A DNA stretch of 64,000 bases from Akkermansia muciniphila (lineage in GTDB: Bacteria; Verrucomicrobiota; Verrucomicrobiia; Verrucomicrobiales; Akkermansiaceae), in assembly GCA_945888515.1 (NCBI GenBank), contig CAMDAD010000001.1, positions 124,001 to 188,000 of the forward strand, written 5' to 3'. The notes under the pieces are model-generated. The model was not told where the DNA came from, made no database searches, and worked only from the letters and a program-made list of their open reading frames with translations. Numbering within the stretch: position 1 is the stretch's first letter; the number at the start of each line of letters is the position of its first letter. This document shows, one piece after another, positions 18,652 to 27,210 of the stretch. The position numbers and the translations under genes are program-made.

Positions 18652-18680
18652 ATCAGTCTGATCTAACCAATCAGACTGAT
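18652..18680. terminator. Bidirectional hairpin between argG and map
   Basis: A perfect 11-bp inverted repeat, ATCAGTCTGAT and ATCAGACTGAT, flanks a 7-base loop (CTAACCA). It sits in the 51-base gap between the convergent argG and map stops. Flanking T-runs are weak (CTTCTT on the plus side), so it may terminate both genes or only protect 3' ends. Confidence 0.6.
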
Positions 18681-18684
18681 CTTC

Positions 18685-19464
18685 TTACATCGGCAGCGTC
18701 AAGCGCGGGCGGTCGGTGAGAATCACCGGCTCGCCTTCCGTGATGAGAACCGTATGCTCGAAGTGCGCGGAAGGTTTGCGGTCCTCGGTGATGACCGTCC
18801 AGCCATCCGATAGAATTTTCACGTGAGGCACGCCGGCGTTCACCATCGGCTCGATAGCCAAGGTCATGCCTGGCTCCAGAATCGGAGTTTTGCCCTGGGG
18901 TCGATAATTCGGCACCTGGGGTTCCTCGTGCAAATCCCGCCCCACCCCGTGGCCGACGAATTCGCGGACCACGGAAAAACCACGTGGTTTGACATAATCT
19001 TCCACCGCGCCGCATAAGTCTGCCAGCCTTGTTCCGGCACGCGCGTGGGCGATGGCTTCATACAAAGATTGCTCGGTAGCCAGCAGAAGCCGCTGCGTTT
19101 CCTCCGCAATCGGGCCCACCGGCACGGTCAGGGCGTTATCACCAATCCAGCCATTCTGGACAATGCCTACATCCAGGCTCACAATATCACCAGGCTGGAT
19201 GACTCGCTCGCTGCCAATGCCATGCACCACTTCCTCATTCAATGAGATGCACGTGAACGCAGGAAAGCCACGGTAGCCGAGAAACGCACTGCGCACCCCG
19301 CGCAGTTTCATCAACTCGCCGGCGAATTGATCGACTTGTTTCGTCGTCTTACCCGGCGTGATAAAAGCGGCCACCTCCTGCAAAATCGCCGAAGCCGTTT
19401 GGCAGGCCGTGCGCATCAGATCGATTTCACGGCCTTGTTTGAGACGGATTTTGTTGCGTTTCGC
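18685..19464 (-). CDS. map: Methionine aminopeptidase, type I
   Basis: Map removes the initiator methionine from nascent proteins. The 259-residue enzyme has all five metal ligands in order: the two Asp of SLDVGIVQNGWIGDNA, His of GHGVGRDLHEEPQ, Glu of LAIEPMV and Glu of AHFEHTV. I chose the ATG at 19464 (MAKRNKIRLKQGREIDLM); an upstream ATG at 19497 would lie inside the secY terminator. Map follows secY, as in many spc operons, but adk, which commonly sits between them, is missing and a terminator separates the two. Confidence 0.96.
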   Translation of the reverse strand, partial: AKRNKIRLKQGREIDLMRTACQTASAILQEVAAFITPGKTTKQVDQFAGELMKLRGVRSAFLGYRGFPAFTCISLNEEVVHGIGSERVIQPGDIVSLDVGIVQNGWIGDNALTVPVGPIAEETQRLLLATEQSLYEAIAHARAGTRLADLCGAVEDYVKPRGFSVVREFVGHGVGRDLHEEPQVPNYRPQGKTPILEPGMTLAIEPMVNAGVPHVKILSDGWTVITEDRKPSAHFEHTVLITEGEPVILTDRPRLTLPM

Positions 19465-19481
19465 CATACAGATCAGAGAGG

Positions 19482-19516
19482 AAAAAAAGCAAGCCACGCT
19501 TGAAAGCGCAGCTTGC
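19482..19516 (-). terminator. Rho-independent terminator after secY
   Basis: On the minus strand GCAAGC (19516-19511) pairs with GCTTGC (19494-19489), extended by an inner GCGCTT/AAGCG pairing around a tiny loop, and is followed by seven T (19488-19482). It lies between the secY stop and the map ATG and closes the long ribosomal array. Confidence 0.85.
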
Positions 19517-19541
19517 CCGTCAAAACAGTCATGTCACTGGA

Positions 19542-21044
19542 TCAACCATTGATGATCCATGCGGCGGCACCTACCACTGTAAAAATCGCGATCACGACCC
19601 AAAGGAAAATCAGCACCGAACTGGATGCAGCGGAACCAGTTTGCTGCAATCGATCGTAGCGGCCCTTGAGTTTGCCCTTACGCAGGAATCCATCGTAGTG
19701 GCGTTGCAGGAGGTGAGTTTCTACCTGACGCATCACGTCCAGCACCACGCCAACAAGAATTAGCAAGGAAGTACCTCCGAAGAATTGCAGGATCGGCGAG
19801 TTTTTATCGATATTCATCAGCAATCCTACTGCCGAGGGTAGCACGAAGATCGCTGTGAGGAAAATGGCACCAGCGAAGGTGAGACGGGTCATCGTGTAAT
19901 CGAGGAACTCGCCCGTTGGCTTGCCCGGACGCACGCCAGGGATGTAGCCGCCATTCTTTTTCAGGTCCTCTGCGATTTGCGAAGGCTGAAACATCGTGGC
20001 CACCCAGAAATACGAGAAGAAGAAAATCCCGATCGCTCCGAGAGTGTAGTAGAGCCAGCCTTGACCGACCGCTTGCTGCAGCTTGATCGACCAAGCCGCC
20101 TTGCTACCGATCATCTGCAATAGAATACCGGGAAGCGTGATCACTGCCGAAACGAAAATGATGGGCATCACACCTGAGTAGTTCACTTTCAGGGGCAGGT
20201 ATTGCGTCTGACCGCCGAACTGTTTTTTGCCAACCACACGTTTGGCATACTGCACCGTGATCTTGCGTTGCGCTTGCGTGATCGAAATCACTGCTGCGAT
20301 CACAAATACGAGGAAGGCTAGCATGAATACCAACTTCAGTGCGATAAAAGGATTTGCATCGACTCCCGTGGTGAACATTTTCCAAGCAAGCACCAGAGCA
20401 CCCGGCAACGCTGAGATGATGTTGACCATAATGATGATAGACGTTCCATTGCCGATACCGCGTTCCGTCATCTGATCGCCGATCCACATCAACAACATCG
20501 TGCCGGAAACGATGGTCATGAGTGAAAGCGCATGCCAGGCAAAACTCGGATCCGGAACGAGGAGTCGACCGTTCATTACTTGCTCGATCCCACTCATCAG
20601 ACCAGCCAACTGCTCCGGATGGGTGAGTGTAGCCGTGAGGAAATAGCCCTGCACCAGAGCGATGATCAGTGCGAGATAGCGAGTGTATTGGGTGATCTTC
20701 TGGCGTCCGCCTTCTTCGCGAGAAAGTTTAGAGAGCTTAGGAATGACCGCCGTCATCAACTGCACCATGATCGACGCCGAAATGTATGGCATGATACCGA
20801 GAGCAAAAATACCTGCTTGCTGCAGAGCGCCACCCGAAAACACCGTGAGCATAGCAGTGAGCGGATTGCCCGTGCCACCATCGCCCTTAGCCATAAACTT
20901 AGTCCACTCATCGATTAGTCCCGCATCCACTCCGGGGAGTGTGATATGGGCACCGAGACGTACGATAACAATCATCGCCAGAGTGAAAAGAATCCTGTCG
21001 CGTAATTCAGGAACGCGCCATGTGTTAGCAAATGCAGAGATCAT
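19542..21044 (-). CDS. secY: Preprotein translocase subunit SecY
   Basis: SecY is the ten-helix channel through which unfolded proteins cross the inner membrane. The 500-residue protein opens MISAFANTWRVPELRDRIL and contains the plug and TM2 region FSGGALQQAGIFALGIMPYI, later MVNIISALPGAL, and IPGVRPGKPTGEFLDYTMTRLTF before the C-terminal helices. It is somewhat longer than the E. coli protein, with extra residues in early loops. It lies at the end of the spc genes. A 111-base gap separates it from rplO and holds a short perfect hairpin (21073-21088) and an A/T tract, which may be a regulatory leader. Confidence 0.97.
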   Translation of the reverse strand: MISAFANTWRVPELRDRILFTLAMIVIVRLGAHITLPGVDAGLIDEWTKFMAKGDGGTGNPLTAMLTVFSGGALQQAGIFALGIMPYISASIMVQLMTAVIPKLSKLSREEGGRQKITQYTRYLALIIALVQGYFLTATLTHPEQLAGLMSGIEQVMNGRLLVPDPSFAWHALSLMTIVSGTMLLMWIGDQMTERGIGNGTSIIIMVNIISALPGALVLAWKMFTTGVDANPFIALKLVFMLAFLVFVIAAVISITQAQRKITVQYAKRVVGKKQFGGQTQYLPLKVNYSGVMPIIFVSAVITLPGILLQMIGSKAAWSIKLQQAVGQGWLYYTLGAIGIFFFSYFWVATMFQPSQIAEDLKKNGGYIPGVRPGKPTGEFLDYTMTRLTFAGAIFLTAIFVLPSAVGLLMNIDKNSPILQFFGGTSLLILVGVVLDVMRQVETHLLQRHYDGFLRKGKLKGRYDRLQQTGSAASSSVLIFLWVVIAIFTVVGAAAWIING

Positions 21045-21155
21045 AAAGGAAAAAGAAAAAAAATGTGCTGCGGCACTGTAAACAGTGCGAGGAAGCGCGC
21101 AAGCACTTCCCCGCAGGAATCGTAAGATTTTATTCCAAATGCGAGGAAAGAATGA

Positions 21156-21602
21156 TCAAGCAGGTTGGATGGTGCCACCTGCTTTTTCAATCTTCTCACG
21201 GGCAGATGCGCTTACGTGGGCGAGCTGGATGGTCAGGCTTTTGGTGATTTCCCCGTTGCCAAGGATTTTCACGTGGTCGTAACGACCATTGACCAGTCCG
21301 CAACTACGCAACACTTCTTCGTTGATGACCGCCCCGCTCTCAAAGTTTTCCTCGAGAGTAGCGACATTCACGCCGAATACTTTGGTTTTGTAATCGTAGT
21401 TGTTGAAGCCACGCTTCGGTAAACGACGATGGAGAGGCATCTGACCACCTTCGAAGCCGACGCGGACAGTGCCGCCGGAGCGTGCTTTTTGTCCTTTGTT
21501 GCCTTTGCCGGAGGTTTTGCCGTGACCGGAGCTTTCGCCGCAACCGAGACGCTTTACGCGGTGCTTGGATCCGGGATTGGGAGATAATGTGTGAAGTTTC
21601 AT
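21156..21602 (-). CDS. rplO: Ribosomal protein L15
   Basis: A 148-residue large-subunit protein. MKLHTLSPNPGSKHRVKRLG is followed by the glycine-rich HGKTSGKGNKGQKARSGG that threads into 23S rRNA, and a globular C-terminal domain with ITKSLTIQLAHVSASAREKI. Only 22 bases separate it from rpsE. rpmD (L30), which usually lies between them, is absent. Confidence 0.97.
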   Translation of the reverse strand: MKLHTLSPNPGSKHRVKRLGCGESSGHGKTSGKGNKGQKARSGGTVRVGFEGGQMPLHRRLPKRGFNNYDYKTKVFGVNVATLEENFESGAVINEEVLRSCGLVNGRYDHVKILGNGEITKSLTIQLAHVSASAREKIEKAGGTIQPA

Positions 21603-21624
21603 GTCCTACTGGATAGTGTGAGGG

Positions 21625-22293
21625 TTAAATCGCTTTGGTGGCGACTTTTTTGCCACGGGAGCTGAGGATGGTTTCGCGGGTGCGTAGACCGGAGAGAGCC
21701 TTGATGGTGGCTTTCACCACGTTGGCGTGGTTCGAGGAACCCATCGACTTGGCGAGGATGTCCTTGACGCCTGCGGCTTCGCAAACGGCACGCACACCAC
21801 CACCGGCGATGATTCCCGTTCCGGGCGATGCTGGCTTGAGCAGCACCTTGCCACCACCGAATTCGGCATAGACTTCGTGCGGCACAGTGCCATTCACGAT
21901 GGTCACCGCGGTGAGGTTCTTGCGGGCTGCCTGGCCACCTTTTTTGATGGCATCGGATACTTCCTTCGCTTTGCCGAAACCGAGGCCGACTTTGCCTTCC
22001 TTATCGCCGCAAACGACGAGGGCGGAAAAGCTGAAACGACGACCACCTTTTACGACTTTGGCGCAACGGTTGATGAACACCACTTTTTCGGAAATGCCAT
22101 CATCCACTTCAGGGCGACGGTCATCACGACGTGGGCCTCGGTTGTTGCCGCCACCTTGACCGCCACGGTTGAAGCCACCTGGGCCGCCACGGCGTTGATC
22201 AAAGCCACCGGAGTTTGCCACCGGCCCGAGAGCGGTGTCTGCGGCGGGAGCGGGAGTTTCGGGAGAAACGGGAATGTCAGAGTCTGTTACCAT
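21625..22293 (-). CDS. rpsE: Ribosomal protein S5 with RGG-rich N-terminal extension
   Basis: S5 helps with decoding accuracy in the small subunit. The conserved body starts at about residue 69 ([20 protein letters not shown]) and contains [17 protein letters not shown] and [19 protein letters not shown]. Ahead of it is an extra domain of about 65 residues: an acidic/Pro-Ala start, then an RGG-like block ([20 protein letters not shown]). Total length is 222, against about 165 in most bacteria. The extension is in frame and has no plausible internal start between it and the body, so it is probably translated. Confidence 0.96.
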   Translation of the reverse strand: MVTDSDIPVSPETPAPAADTALGPVANSGGFDQRRGGPGGFNRGGQGGGNNRGPRRDDRRPEVDDGISEKVVFINRCAKVVKGGRRFSFSALVVCGDKEGKVGLGFGKAKEVSDAIKKGGQAARKNLTAVTIVNGTVPHEVYAEFGGGKVLLKPASPGTGIIAGGGVRAVCEAAGVKDILAKSMGSSNHANVVKATIKALSGLRTRETILSSRGKKVATKAI

Positions 22294-22305
22294 AGAGAGT
22301 GTGTA

Positions 22306-22662
22306 TTAGAATTGGAGACCGGCTTCCCGGGCGGCTTCGGCAAGAGCTTTCACTTTGCCATGATAAATGTGACCACCGCGGTCGAAGACCACGGCGCTGA
22401 TGTTGGCAGCCTTGGCGCGCTCTGCGATCAAGGCACCGATGCTGCGGGCGCAGTCGCAGTTGGCCTGCGCTTTTTCGCTGCCTTTGTCCAAGGTGGACGC
22501 GGAAACGAGGGTGCGTCCGGCGACATCGTCGATGATCTGAACGTATACGTGCTGGTTGGAGAAATGCACGGCGAGGCGTGGACGGCTGGATGTGCCAGCG
22601 ACCTTGCGGCGGATGCGTTTGTGAACGCGCTGCCGGATTTCTTTGCGATTGATCGTACTCAT
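22306..22662 (-). CDS. rplR: Ribosomal protein L18
   Basis: A 118-residue 5S rRNA-binding protein. It has the basic N-terminus [18 protein letters not shown], then [19 protein letters not shown] and the C-terminal [20 protein letters not shown]. Length is normal. It sits 35 bases after rplF and 12 before rpsE. Confidence 0.97.
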   Translation of the reverse strand: MSTINRKEIRQRVHKRIRRKVAGTSSRPRLAVHFSNQHVYVQIIDDVAGRTLVSASTLDKGSEKAQANCDCARSIGALIAERAKAANISAVVFDRGGHIYHGKVKALAEAAREAGLQF

Positions 22663-22697
22663 GTAATGAAAAATGTGTTAGAGTGAATGGCGACTGA

Positions 22698-23240
22698 TTA
22701 TTTGCCGACGGATTTACCTTCCTTACGACGAACGTGTTCGCCCACGTAACGGACGCCTTTGCCTTTGTATGGTTCGGGAGGATAGTATCCACGAACTTCA
22801 GCGGCGAATTGTCCGACCATTTGCTTGTCGATGCCCTCGACCTTGATCTTGGTGTTATCGGTAACGGTAACGGTGAGACCATCGGGGATCGGGTGAAGCA
22901 GCGGGTGCGAGCGACCGAGGGACAGGTCCAAGTCCTTACCTTTCACGGCGGCACGGAAACCCACGCCTTGGATTTCAAGGTCCTTGACGAAGCCTTTCGA
23001 GACTCCGTTGATCATGTTGTTGACGATAGCGCGAGCGGTGCCGTGGAGGGCACGCAGCTGGCGTGAGGTCTCCGAGTTGCGGGTGACCGTCAATTTGTTG
23101 TCTTGGTTGCTCAGTTCGATACCGGCGGGAAGGTTGAAGGAAAGTGTTCCTTTGGGACCTTCTACAGTGACGATGCCACCGTCACTCTTAACGGTAACTT
23201 TTTCGGGCAAGCTGATTGGTTTAACTCCTACGCGTGACAT
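22698..23240 (-). CDS. rplF: Ribosomal protein L6
   Basis: A 180-residue protein of the large-subunit factor-binding region. It starts MSRVGVKPISLPEKVTVK, with TVEGPKGTLSFNLP, and ends with the signature PPEPYKGKGVRYVGEHVRRK. Two tandem L6 domains are visible. Position and length are as expected. Confidence 0.97.
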   Translation of the reverse strand: MSRVGVKPISLPEKVTVKSDGGIVTVEGPKGTLSFNLPAGIELSNQDNKLTVTRNSETSRQLRALHGTARAIVNNMINGVSKGFVKDLEIQGVGFRAAVKGKDLDLSLGRSHPLLHPIPDGLTVTVTDNTKIKVEGIDKQMVGQFAAEVRGYYPPEPYKGKGVRYVGEHVRRKEGKSVGK

Positions 23241-23267
23241 AATGTATGATGGTATGGGGTTAGTGGT

Positions 23268-23666
23268 TTACCAAACGATGGCGAGAAGTTCTCCTCCGAG
23301 TTTTTCCCGCTTAGCGCGCGCACCGGTCATCACACCCTTCGAGGTCGAAAGGATGGAGATGCCGAGGCCGGACATAACGCGTGGAATTTCATCGGAGCCG
23401 ACATAATTGCGACGACCAGGCTTGGAGACGCGCTTCAGTCCGGTGAGGACGGGGCGGCCATCGACAAACTTGCCTTTGACTTTGAGGGTGGGGAAGCCTT
23501 CGGTGGTGACGACTTCATAGCTCCAGACATAACCTTCTTCCTGAAGGATCTTGGCGATGTCTGCTTTGATGCGCGAATAAGGCGCGGTGAAGACTTCATT
23601 GCCGGCACGGCTTGCATTGCTGAAGCGTGTCAGGAAGTCGGAAATAGGATCGGTAAGAACAGCCAT
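23268..23666 (-). CDS. rpsH: Ribosomal protein S8
   Basis: A 132-residue 16S rRNA-binding protein and, in E. coli, the translational repressor of the spc operon. It has DPISDFLTRFSNASRAG at the N-terminus, PGRRNYVGSDEIPRVMSG, and the C-terminal STSKGVMTGARAKREKLGGE. It begins 20 bases after rplE; rpsN (S14), usually found here, is missing. Confidence 0.97.
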   Translation of the reverse strand: MAVLTDPISDFLTRFSNASRAGNEVFTAPYSRIKADIAKILQEEGYVWSYEVVTTEGFPTLKVKGKFVDGRPVLTGLKRVSKPGRRNYVGSDEIPRVMSGLGISILSTSKGVMTGARAKREKLGGELLAIVW

Positions 23667-23686
23667 AATAAGGTGCGGTAAATGGG

Positions 23687-24277
23687 TTAGGCTTGGGCGG
23701 CTTCTGGGGTTTCGCTTTCGGTCTCGCGTTTGTTTTCGCGGAATGGCATGCCCAGCGCTTTGAGCAATTCACGGCCTTCGTTGTCCGTTGCGGCAGATGT
23801 AACGAAAATCAGGTCAAAGCCGATATTACGTTTGATCTGGTCGATTTCAATCTCAGGGAAGATCGATTGATCCGGCACGCCCATGGCGTAGTTACCGCGG
23901 CCATCGAAGGATTTGTAAGGGATACCACGGAAGTCGCGGATGTTAGGAGCGGTGATGTTGATGAAACGATCCAAGAACTCCCACATGCGGGCACCACGGA
24001 GGGTAACGCGAGCACCAAGAGGCTCGTCAGCGCGGAGTTTGAAGTTTGCAACGGCTTTGCGCGAGAACGTGATCGAGGGCTTTTGGCCGGTGATCTTGGC
24101 GATCTCATTGGCGGCGTCCTCGACAGCGAGCTTGCGGTCGGGAGCTTTGCCCATGCAGGAAGTCACCACGATTTTCTCGAGGCGAGGGACGGCGTTCGGG
24201 TTGGTGTAACCCAGTTTCTCCTTGAGGGCCGGAACGGCTTTCTCGCGGTAATGTTGTAGTAGTCTAGGTGTGCTCAT
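23687..24277 (-). CDS. rplE: Ribosomal protein L5
   Basis: A 196-residue 5S rRNA-binding protein. PRLEKIVVTSCMGKAP, TGQKPSITFSRKAVANFKLR, and RGIPYKSFDGRGNYAMGVPD are the family landmarks. The last 20 or so residues (an acidic, Glu-rich tail after MPFRENKRE) extend slightly beyond the usual end. It lies between rplX and rpsH. Confidence 0.97.
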   Translation of the reverse strand: MSTPRLLQHYREKAVPALKEKLGYTNPNAVPRLEKIVVTSCMGKAPDRKLAVEDAANEIAKITGQKPSITFSRKAVANFKLRADEPLGARVTLRGARMWEFLDRFINITAPNIRDFRGIPYKSFDGRGNYAMGVPDQSIFPEIEIDQIKRNIGFDLIFVTSAATDNEGRELLKALGMPFRENKRETESETPEAAQA

Positions 24278-24314
24278 ATGTGTATTTTAGCGGGTCAGCG
24301 CATTTTGTATGCTT

Positions 24315-24358
24315 GCGCTTAAGCGCGGGCAAAGTGCCATGTCGTTCCGGGGAACGAC
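24315..24358. other. Two strong hairpins in the rplX-rplE gap
   Basis: The 88-base gap contains the palindrome GCGCTTAAGCGC (24315-24326) and an 8-bp perfect inverted repeat, GTCGTTCC/GGAACGAC (24341-24358). Neither has a T-tract typical of termination. They may stabilise mRNA ends or serve as a ribosomal-protein binding site ahead of rplE. Confidence 0.45.
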
Positions 24359-24365
24359 GCAGTGC

Positions 24366-24605
24366 TTAGCCCAGTTTCTTTACGTTGGAAATATGGATGG
24401 GTGCGTCTTGGGACAGCAGACCGCCGTCGGGATTCGCTTCCGATTTGCGGGTGGCCTTGGTCACCAAACGGGTGTCGCCCACAATGACAGTGCCCTTCTT
24501 GGCGTTGACTGCGAGAACCGTGCCACGCTTGCCTTTGATGGCGACGCTGCCCGTGGTGATCTCGACTTGATCGCCTTTTTTGACGTGTGTTTTGATTTTG
24601 CTCAT
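24366..24605 (-). CDS. rplX: Ribosomal protein L24
   Basis: A short (79-residue) L24, an early assembly initiator of the large subunit. [20 protein letters not shown] is the KOW motif and [11 protein letters not shown] the typical end. Many L24 proteins are about 100 residues; the missing part is the variable C-terminal tail. Confidence 0.94.
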   Translation of the reverse strand: MSKIKTHVKKGDQVEITTGSVAIKGKRGTVLAVNAKKGTVIVGDTRLVTKATRKSEANPDGGLLSQDAPIHISNVKKLG

Positions 24606-24626
24606 GTGAAAGAAAAAAGATAGATG

Positions 24627-24992
24627 TTAGACGACTTCCGGGGCAAGGGAAACAATTTTCATGAACGACTTTTCGCGAAGTTCACGAGCTACGGGGCCGA
24701 AGATACGTGTGCCACGCGGGTTGTTGTCTTTGTCGATGATGACAATGGCGTTGGTATCGAAACGAAGCACCGAGCCATCGGCGCGGCGGATCGGGGCGCT
24801 GGTGCGAACGACCACAGCCTTAACGACAGATCCTTTTTTCACCGAAGCGGTGGGGATCGAGTCGCGGATGTGGGCGGTGATCACATCGCCGACGTGGGCA
24901 AAGCGGGTGCGTTTGCCAATGACGCCAATCATTTTGGCGCTTTTCGCGCCGGTGTTATCGGCAACGACTACGGAAGATTCCATTTGGAGCAT
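24627..24992 (-). CDS. rplN: Ribosomal protein L14
   Basis: A 121-residue protein at the subunit interface. [54 protein letters not shown] and [13 protein letters not shown] are all family landmarks, and the length is exact for bacteria. Confidence 0.97.
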   Translation of the reverse strand: MLQMESSVVVADNTGAKSAKMIGVIGKRTRFAHVGDVITAHIRDSIPTASVKKGSVVKAVVVRTSAPIRRADGSVLRFDTNAIVIIDKDNNPRGTRIFGPVARELREKSFMKIVSLAPEVV

Positions 24993-25036
24993 GAGTCAAT
25001 AAAGTGTGTGGTGGTGAACGAACGGGCGGATGTGTA

Positions 25037-25306
25037 TTAGTGAGTGAGGATGGAGTCAAGCGCCCAACGCTTTAATTTTGAGGTAGGGCGTGATTCCACG
25101 ATACGAACTTTGTCGCCGACTTTGGCCTCACTTTTTTCATCGTGCACATAGAATTTCTTCGTCTGCTTGATGATTTTGTTGAAGCGTGGGTGCGGAACGC
25201 GGGCGACGTATTCGACGACGATGGTTTTATCCATCTTGTCGGAAACGACGAGGCCGACGCGGGTTTTGCGTTTGGTGGCAGGAGTGTTAGTGGCGGAATC
25301 GCTCAT
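25037..25306 (-). CDS. rpsQ: Ribosomal protein S17
   Basis: An 89-residue OB-fold protein of the small subunit. KTRVGLVVSDKMDKTIVVEY, HPRFNKIIKQTKKFYVHDE and GDKVRIVESRPTSKLKRW are diagnostic. It lies 44 bases upstream of rplN in the usual L29-S17-L14 order. Confidence 0.97.
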   Translation of the reverse strand: MSDSATNTPATKRKTRVGLVVSDKMDKTIVVEYVARVPHPRFNKIIKQTKKFYVHDEKSEAKVGDKVRIVESRPTSKLKRWALDSILTH

Positions 25307-25333
25307 AAAAAAAGAAAGTCAGTGGTGGAAGAA

Positions 25334-25537
25334 TTATGCCTTAGCTTTGCGCTCGGCGAGGAGGGTGACCAGGCGTGCGTTTTCACGACGGATCTCACGG
25401 ACGCGTGCGGGATTTTCTAGGGCACCGGTGGCTTTTTGCAACTTCAGGTTAATGCCCTCAAGTTTCAGATCGCGAATGCGGCGGTTGATTTCGTCCACGG
25501 ACAGTTCGCGAAGATCTTTTGCTTTGGTAGTGGCCAT
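25334..25537 (-). CDS. rpmC: Ribosomal protein L29
   Basis: A 67-residue helical hairpin protein near the exit tunnel. KDLRELSVDEINRRIRDL and the C-terminal PARVREIRRENARLVTLLAE match the family. It sits between rplP and rpsQ. Confidence 0.96.
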   Translation of the reverse strand: MATTKAKDLRELSVDEINRRIRDLKLEGINLKLQKATGALENPARVREIRRENARLVTLLAERKAKA

Positions 25538-25555
25538 ATGGGTGATGAGGTAAAA

Positions 25556-25975
25556 TTATGCGTGTGGGTTGCGAACGACAAAACGGGTAGGAATGCCGAG
25601 TTTGTAGGAAGCGAGGCGCATGGCTTCGCGGGCTTGGGATTCCGGCACGCCGGCGATCTCAAAAAGCATGTTACCGGGGCGTAGCACGGCGACCCATGCT
25701 TCCACGGAGCCCTTGCCTTTACCCATCCGGGTTTCGGGGGGACGTGCGGTGATCGATTTGTGGGGGAAAATCCGGATCCAGACTTTTCCTTTCCGTTTCA
25801 GGAAACGGTTGATCGCGATACGGCAGGCTTCAATCTGACGGTTGGTCATCCAGCCGCGGTCAAGAGCCTGGAGACCGAAGTCGCCGAAAGCTACGGTGGT
25901 TCCGGAAGTCGCATTTCCTGCGCGGGAGCCGCGGAAAGATTTGCGGAACTTGGTTCGTTTGGGCATCAAAGGCAT
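25556..25975 (-). CDS. rplP: Ribosomal protein L16
   Basis: A 139-residue protein that organises the tRNA sites of the large subunit. [33 protein letters not shown] and [18 protein letters not shown]-like residues ([20 protein letters not shown]) identify it. The start here is well supported: AGGAGG lies nine bases before the ATG at 25975, one of the few clear Shine-Dalgarno sites in this operon. A second ATG at 25966 is in frame. Confidence 0.97.
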   Translation of the reverse strand: MPLMPKRTKFRKSFRGSRAGNATSGTTVAFGDFGLQALDRGWMTNRQIEACRIAINRFLKRKGKVWIRIFPHKSITARPPETRMGKGKGSVEAWVAVLRPGNMLFEIAGVPESQAREAMRLASYKLGIPTRFVVRNPHA

Positions 25976-26032
25976 AGCAGTGTCCTCCTAAAGTGTGTGT
26001 GAATTGTGTTGTGTGAAAAAGGATGAAATCGA

Positions 26033-26767
26033 TTAGCGACGCTCGCCACCACGATTGTTGTCACGGCGATCACCACCGCGATTGTTGTTGTCACGGCGTT
26101 CGCGGCGTTCGCGTGGAGGACCACCAGCGCCCGGACGACCATCGTCTTCCTTGCGGTTGATCCAGCACTTGACACCGATGATGCCATAAAGAGTGCGGGC
26201 CTCGGCGAAACCGTATTCGATCGGCACGCGGAGTGTTTGGAGAGGCACTTTGCCTTCACGATACCACTCGGCACGGGCGATATCGGCACCGCCCAAACGA
26301 CCGGCGCAGCGAACGCGAATGCCTTCGGCACCGAATTCCATGGCGGTTTGCAGGCAGCGCTTCATGGCGCGGCGGAAAGAAACACGACGCTCCAATTGCT
26401 GGGCGATGTTTTCGGCAACAAGTTGTGGCTCCAGCTCAGGCTTGCGAATTTCGAGAATGTCAATTTTGACTTGAGCACCACCGCAGATCTTGGAGATCTC
26501 GTTGGTCATTCTCTCGATCTCGCTGCCTTTGCGACCGATGATGAGTCCTGGGCGTGCCGAGTGCAGAGTCACACGCACCGAGTTCCAGGCACGCTCGATG
26601 ACGACCTTAGCAATCGCAGCAAACTGGAGGTTCTTCTTCACGTATTCGCGCACGGCGAGGTCTTCGTGAAGTTTATTGGCGTAATCTTTGCCAGTGGCAA
26701 ACCACTTGGAGCGCCAGTCCTTATTGACGGCGAGGCGGAAGGCGATCGGATTGACTTTTTGTCCCAT
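26033..26767 (-). CDS. rpsC: Ribosomal protein S3 with RGG-rich C-terminal tail
   Basis: S3 lines the mRNA entry channel. The 244-residue protein starts MGQKVNPIAFRLAVNKDW, has the KH motif RPGLIIGRKGSEIE and the C-domain GRLGGADIARAEWYREG, and then continues past the usual end with about 30 residues of Arg/Gly/Asn repeats (RRDNNNRGGDRRDNNRGGER). The DNA there is a short tandem duplication (26041-26105). S5 in the same operon carries a matching extension at its other end. Confidence 0.97.
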   Translation of the reverse strand: MGQKVNPIAFRLAVNKDWRSKWFATGKDYANKLHEDLAVREYVKKNLQFAAIAKVVIERAWNSVRVTLHSARPGLIIGRKGSEIERMTNEISKICGGAQVKIDILEIRKPELEPQLVAENIAQQLERRVSFRRAMKRCLQTAMEFGAEGIRVRCAGRLGGADIARAEWYREGKVPLQTLRVPIEYGFAEARTLYGIIGVKCWINRKEDDGRPGAGGPPRERRERRDNNNRGGDRRDNNRGGERR

Positions 26768-26795
26768 AATTGAATGAAGTTAGAAGTGATTGTGC

Positions 26796-27179
26796 TTATT
26801 CGGCAGCTTTGGCGGTTTTAGCGGCTTTTGCTTTTTTCGCAGGAGCCGGTGCGTCGGTAAGAGTGATGAAAATGTGGCTGGTGGGGCGGCGGATCGCACC
26901 AGCGGAGCCCTTGGCACGGGGTTTGAAACGCTTGAGCGCGGGGCCGATGCCGATGGTAGCTTCCTTGATCGTCAATGATTCGGCATCTAGTTTGAAATTG
27001 TGCTCAGCATCAGCCATGGCTGTCTTGAGAGTTTTGCCGATCAACATCGCCGCTTTTTTTGGCGTGAAGTTGAGGATATCCATGGCGCTGCTCGCGGGCA
27101 GGCCTTGAATTTCGCGGGCGACGTCGCGCGCTTTCTTGGGCGAGAGACGAACGTATTTTGATGTGCTTTTGACTTCCAT
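26796..27179 (-). CDS. rplV: Ribosomal protein L22
   Basis: A 127-residue protein with an extended loop reaching the exit tunnel. MEVKSTSKYVRLSPKKARDV is the canonical start; the frame stays open upstream, but that part overlaps the previous gene and is rejected. SGIGPALKRFKPRAKGSAG-like residues (IGPALKRFKPRAKGSAGAIR) mark the loop. The C-terminus has an Ala-Lys-rich tail (PAKKAKAAKTAKAAE). Unusually, it is separated from rpsS by a non-ribosomal gene. Confidence 0.96.
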   Translation of the reverse strand: MEVKSTSKYVRLSPKKARDVAREIQGLPASSAMDILNFTPKKAAMLIGKTLKTAMADAEHNFKLDAESLTIKEATIGIGPALKRFKPRAKGSAGAIRRPTSHIFITLTDAPAPAKKAKAAKTAKAAE

Positions 27180-27210
27180 GGTCGTAGGATCTTGTGATGT
27201 GCCGTAAGGC

